A stretch of DNA of 64,000 nucleotides from Marinobacter sp. 2_MG-2023. Its GTDB lineage: Bacteria; Pseudomonadota; Gammaproteobacteria; Pseudomonadales; Oleiphilaceae. Shown piece by piece: positions 59,501-64,000 of this stretch (positions are counted from its first letter, which is position 1; every line of letters begins with the position of its first letter). Below the pieces are notes generated by a model that saw nothing but the letters and a program-made list of their open reading frames with translations, was not told the origin of the DNA and did not search any database. Location of the stretch: NCBI RefSeq assembly GCF_030546935.1, contig NZ_JAUOPH010000003.1:186001-250000 (forward strand). The letters are read 5' to 3'. Made by a program: the position numbers and the translations under genes.

Positions 59501-60027
59501 TCGAAGCCTTGGAGATTCTTGACACAGCGATTCGCAAGATTGACCGGGAAACCCGTCAGCGCTTCAAGGAAACCTTCGACCAGATAAACGGGGGCCTTCA
59601 GGCCTTGTTCCCGAAAGTATTTGGCGGCGGTAATGCCTATCTCGAATTGACTGGCGAGGACCTTCTGGAAACTGGTGTCACGATCATGGCAAGGCCGCCA
59701 GGTAAAAAGAACAGCACTATCCATCTGTTGTCCGGGGGCGAAAAAGCGTTAACCGCTATCGCGCTGGTATTCTCCATTTTTCAGCTCAACCCGGCGCCCT
59801 TCTGTATGCTGGATGAGGTTGACGCGCCTCTTGATGATGCCAACGTTGGTCGTTACGCCAATCTGGTCAAGGAAATGTCAAAACAGGTACAATTTATCTA
59901 CATAACCCATAACAAGATCGCTATGGAAATGGCAGATCAGCTTATGGGCGTTACCATGCATGAGCCAGGGTGCTCGCGTCTCGTTTCGGTGGATGTGGAT
60001 GAGGCGGCCGCCCTGGCGGAAGCCTGA
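56533..60027 (+). CDS. smc: SMC, chromosome condensation ATPase
   Basis: An 1164-residue structural-maintenance-of-chromosomes protein. Walker A is VGPNGCGKSNIIDAVRW at about 32-48. Long coiled coils (about 170-500 and 650-1000, rich in Glu, Gln, Arg and Leu) flank a hinge at about 510-640 (WEFALEQVIGRFSQGLLL). The ABC signature is HLLSGGEKALTAIAL and Walker B is CMLDEVDAPLDDANV. With ScpA and ScpB it forms the condensin that organises and segregates the chromosome. It starts immediately after the GntR stop, with GGGAGGAGGAGAG as ribosome site. Confidence 0.98.
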   Translation: MRLKSIKLAGFKSFVDPTTVPFPTNLTAVVGPNGCGKSNIIDAVRWVMGESSAKYLRGESMTDVIFNGSSARKPVGQASIELVFDNSDGSAPGEFVRFNEISVRRRVSREGQSEYFLNGAKCRRRDITDLFLGTGLGPRSYAIIEQGMISRLIEAKPEELRTYIEEAAGISKYKERRRETENRMRRTQENLERLTDLREELGRQLQHLERQAAAAEKYKAYKHDERQKKAELTVLRWQSLDNDLQNWRGKIRDTELELEKQLAERISLETSLESLRDGHHERTEHFNRAQARYYEAGADIARIEQSLEHQRERSRQTAAELDQAMANQRELGRELSLDEEKLEGICEELAMIEPEQEALAIRSEDSGEKLQQAEDAMSEWQHRWEEFSSRSADARREAELAQSRIRSLEQAIEQLLARQHKLQEEQAQLDGQIDRAELESFQEQQEVLELQREEAAEHIEATHDELQDARHNQRDTEQSLSEIRQRVQSLQASMESQQALLDEQMGGQDDRLQAWLGEHGLVDLPRVAGKLRIDDGWEFALEQVIGRFSQGLLLPDIDQLNEALHSAPKGLAVIQPGSGDSTSAQGLASKVDGMDSVTAMLAGIGTSETLDDALAQRVGLAEGHSLITREGVWVARDWVLMPDSDAGQIGVIERQKKVDDLTQQLSQAEESLEEVQGRYEALQERTEKAEAARDDAQARLSESDRELGQVVSRISGLRARAEQIDARLTRIHEDVADVALNLEEQQESLGIAREEWQQALMLSEDGEDEKERLLEQRDMLREKLDGLRQEARNDRDHAHQLQLQLQSLSSQRDGLKQTIDRMQLQKERLEERLEMLRESRESAEEPMEDLQMQLEGLLDRRLAEEEKLGVARDALEEIDRQVREKEQGRSGTDHRIQEVRSKLEKLKMESQALEIRSGNYIEQLEELQVKLQDILPQLPEDANQDEWAAELEKIGNRIQRLGAINLAAIDEYQVQSERKTYLDSQHEDLIEALEILDTAIRKIDRETRQRFKETFDQINGGLQALFPKVFGGGNAYLELTGEDLLETGVTIMARPPGKKNSTIHLLSGGEKALTAIALVFSIFQLNPAPFCMLDEVDAPLDDANVGRYANLVKEMSKQVQFIYITHNKIAMEMADQLMGVTMHEPGCSRLVSVDVDEAAALAEA

Positions 60028-60087
60028 GAACGAACTGACCAGAAATTCGTCAAGAATGACAATAAAGCCATGTGATGCGGCTTTGCG

Positions 60088-60116
60088 TTGTATTCATTAC
60101 GGGCTTTTTTTAGAGT
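60088..60116 (+). promoter_or_regulatory. Candidate zipA promoter
   Basis: TTGTAT (60088-60093), a 17-base spacer and TAGAGT (60111-60116) lie in the 147-base gap after smc. A small hairpin AAAGCC/GGCTTT (60064-60084) precedes it. Confidence 0.4.
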
Positions 60117-60174
60117 AATAGACGGAGCGTCTTATTTGCTCCCGTACCCGATCTGCAAACAGGACAGCAGCACT

Positions 60175-61143
60175 ATGTCACTTAGGGAATGGTTAATTGC
60201 CATCGGTACCCTGGTTATCATCGGCATTGTTATAGATGGTTTAAGGCGCATGCGCCGTGCCCGCAAGGAATCTATTGCGATTTCTTCCGGGATGGGCGCT
60301 GACGATCTCAAAGAGTCTCCGCTGGATGAGGATCATAATCCTGAGCTTCCAAACGGAGGGGCCAGGGCTATTTCAAAGGATACCCTGGAAGAACGCGGCT
60401 ATGTGCGGCGTGAAAGACCCTCGCGGTTCCGCACCCCGCAACAGAAACCGACACGGCCTGTTCGCGAAGCGCTGCAGGAAAAAGACGAGTTACCTGATGA
60501 GCAACTCCGCAGCGATGGTGAAGAGGCTGGTTTTTCTTCCATTGAGCAAGAAGAGTTAACAGTTGATACAGGTTGGGGTGCAGAAGATGATGACTTGTCT
60601 GTACCAGAAACATCTGCAGCGGCGTCAATTGACGTAGAAGAAGATACCGCCCGCCGCGAGCCAAAGAAAGCCGATCCCAAGCAGCCACCGGCCGGCGCAA
60701 ACCGCCCGGAAGCCCGCGAGGTTATTGTTATTAATGTGCTTGCCCGCCAGGGAGAGGAGTTTAGTGGCAGCGCGTTGCAGAAACTGTTTGAAGCCTGCGG
60801 TCTGGCCCATGGCGATATGGAGATCTATCACCGCCACGAGGCAGAGGATACCACTAGCCCTGTACAGTTCAGTGTTGCGAACGCGGTTCAGCCAGGCACA
60901 TTCAAGCCTGACGATGTGGCCGCAATGACGACACCGGGTATCAGCTTTTTCATGAGTATGCCGGGGCCGACCAAGGCCTTACAGGCCTTCGATTTCATGC
61001 TTGAAACCGCCCAGTGCGTCGTTCGTAACCTGGGTGGAGAGCTCAAGGATGAACGTCGTAGCGTGATGACAGCCCAGACCATCGAGCACTGCCGCCAGCG
61101 TATCCGTGAGTTCGAGCGCAAGCAGCGGTCGCCACTCCACTGA
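60175..61143 (+). CDS. zipA: ZipA, cell division protein
   Basis: A 322-residue bitopic protein that tethers FtsZ to the membrane at the division site. The N-terminus MSLREWLIAIGTLVIIGIVI is the membrane helix with almost no periplasmic part, followed by a basic patch RRMRRARK, a long acidic and charged linker (about 45-185), and the C-terminal ZipA domain (about 190-320: VINVLARQGEEFSGSALQKL, TPGISFFMSMPGP). The ATG at 60175 gives this topology; upstream codons in frame do not. It lies between smc and ligA as in Pseudomonas. Confidence 0.95.
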   Translation: MSLREWLIAIGTLVIIGIVIDGLRRMRRARKESIAISSGMGADDLKESPLDEDHNPELPNGGARAISKDTLEERGYVRRERPSRFRTPQQKPTRPVREALQEKDELPDEQLRSDGEEAGFSSIEQEELTVDTGWGAEDDDLSVPETSAAASIDVEEDTARREPKKADPKQPPAGANRPEAREVIVINVLARQGEEFSGSALQKLFEACGLAHGDMEIYHRHEAEDTTSPVQFSVANAVQPGTFKPDDVAAMTTPGISFFMSMPGPTKALQAFDFMLETAQCVVRNLGGELKDERRSVMTAQTIEHCRQRIREFERKQRSPLH

Positions 61144-61169
61144 GCCGGCCTGGGTCAGAACTGAAATAA

Positions 61170-63251
<2,082 letters not shown>

Positions 63252-63441
63252 GCACTGGCGTCGAAGTTTGCGGGGAACAACCCCTCAGGCTTTGGCTGGC
63301 CGGCGAATCTGAGAACTCGCGCAGATACCCCATTTCCCAAACTGGCTAACATGGCGTTGTTCTGTAACGGTGTGTAAATCACTGGTTTGTACCAGTGTGC
63401 ATGCACTGCCATAACAACAATATTCCGAAACGGATTTTCCC
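63252..63441 (+). other. Intergenic region with inverted repeats upstream of the lipoprotein gene
   Basis: A perfect hairpin CACTGGT-TTGT-ACCAGTG (63380-63397) is followed by the palindrome GTGCATGCAC (63396-63405). These could be operator or terminator-like elements; no T-run and no convincing promoter was found. Confidence 0.35.
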
Positions 63442-64000
63442 ATGCGCGCCGAGTCGTATCCCCGCCCTGCCATCCTTGCAAACATGGCAATTATACTGCT
63501 GCTTGTCTCTGCCGCCTCAGGCTGTAAAACCGAGAAGGATCCGGATCAGCTAACGATTCTGGGCATCCCTCCGGCGGCAGCCTATCTTGGGGTGGAGTAT
63601 TACTACAATTTTGGCGCCTACGGCGGCGAGGACATACTCGATTATACGCTGACGAATGCGCCGTCCTGGCTAGCGCTTGAAGATACGAGCAACAAAGCTC
63701 GGCAAGGAATCATCATGCGCGGTGTGCCGGGCCTCAGTGGGGGCGCCCGAGGCGATGCAGACCTTGGTAAGTTGGAAAATATTAACCTTGTAAGCACCGA
63801 CGGCGAGATGGCGGGCACTCAGCCATTCAATATTGAAGTCAAATACAACGCACTTGCGCTGGAATCAGAGACGTTCATTGAAGGCGCATCACCGACTATT
63901 CCGGATACCCGCCGGGAGCATTGTGATTTACCTGATCTGGAAACTCCCGGTGAACACAGTTTTACGATCAACACCTATGATACAAACGGTGCTGTTTCCG
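63442..64000 (+). CDS. Putative lipoprotein with Ig-like fold (5' part)
   Basis: The first 186 codons are visible and the frame runs off the window. The product starts MRAESYPRPAILANMAIILL and has a signal peptide ending in lipobox SAASG-C near residue 28. The following part contains APSWLALEDTSNKARQGI and IMRGVPGLSGGARGD, a pattern like the bacterial Ig/cadherin-related putative-Ig repeats (theoretical APSWL...G.P). I do not recognise the full protein. Location in the outer membrane or on the surface is inferred from the lipobox. CGGA lies about 9 bases before the ATG. Confidence 0.75.
   Translation, partial: MRAESYPRPAILANMAIILLLVSAASGCKTEKDPDQLTILGIPPAAAYLGVEYYYNFGAYGGEDILDYTLTNAPSWLALEDTSNKARQGIIMRGVPGLSGGARGDADLGKLENINLVSTDGEMAGTQPFNIEVKYNALALESETFIEGASPTIPDTRREHCDLPDLETPGEHSFTINTYDTNGAVS

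Overview
The window is a gene-dense stretch of core chromosome from a gammaproteobacterium, most likely Marinobacter or a close relative. This rests on recalled similarity of the proteins to Pseudomonas and Marinobacter orthologues and on Pseudomonas-like gene order: yajC-secDF-suhB-trmJ-cysE-iscRS, ndk-rlmN-pilW-rodZ-ispG-hisS-yfgM-bamB-der, gltA/sdhCDAB-sucAB-lpd-sucCD, and gntR-smc-zipA-ligA. No insertion sequence, prophage, CRISPR array or rRNA operon was seen. Two tRNA genes are present.

Layout. 1-3171: end of yajC, then secD and secF (Sec translocase motor), closed by a bidirectional terminator against suhB. 3206-7563: suhB (reverse strand), then trmJ, cysE, iscR and iscS. 7632-16941: a long forward run of housekeeping genes covering nucleotide, RNA, pilus, cell-shape, isoprenoid, tRNA-charging and outer-membrane functions, ending at der. 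16968-22784 (reverse): a membrane GGDEF/EAL protein, ackA and pta. 23031-28482: a small gene that looks like ccoM (cbb3 oxidase subunit) behind an FNR/Anr box, tRNA-Glu, yfcH, cbiX, a DUF924 gene, tRNA-Gly, a MOSC protein and uup. 28508-29829 (reverse): a universal stress protein and an unrecognised exported protein. 30258-36525: fadBA (beta-oxidation) and topA. 36607-38890 (reverse): a 3-hydroxyisobutyrate-dehydrogenase-like enzyme and gltA. 39372-50707: the TCA block sdhCDAB-sucAB-lpd-sucCD. 50829-54601: trpS, scpA, scpB, rluB. 54629-55555 (reverse): a diguanylate cyclase. 55848-63251: a GntR regulator, smc, zipA, ligA. 63442-64000: the start of a lipoprotein gene that runs off the window.

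How the genes work together. The window encodes nearly the whole oxidative half of the TCA cycle, from citrate synthase through 2-oxoglutarate dehydrogenase and succinyl-CoA synthetase to succinate dehydrogenase. fadBA feeds it acetyl-CoA and pta-ackA is an acetate overflow or uptake valve. SMC, ScpA and ScpB, encoded in two nearby clusters, form condensin. SecDF, YajC, YfgM and BamB serve protein export and outer-membrane assembly.

Most interesting points. (1) The isc locus is reduced to iscR-iscS directly followed by ndk. iscU, iscA, hscBA, fdx and iscX, which sit at this position in Pseudomonas, are absent, and IscS lacks the C-terminal tail that binds the scaffold. (2) The SuhB protein has lost most of its inositol-phosphatase active site, so it looks like a pseudoenzyme, perhaps kept for its ribosomal-RNA antitermination role. 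(3) A 51-residue membrane protein under a near-perfect FNR/Anr box looks like the cbb3 oxidase subunit CcoM. (4) The sucA and sucC genes have long structured leaders, and the sucC leader carries a T-arm-like element. (5) A c-di-GMP turnover protein is placed in an apparent operon with ackA-pta.
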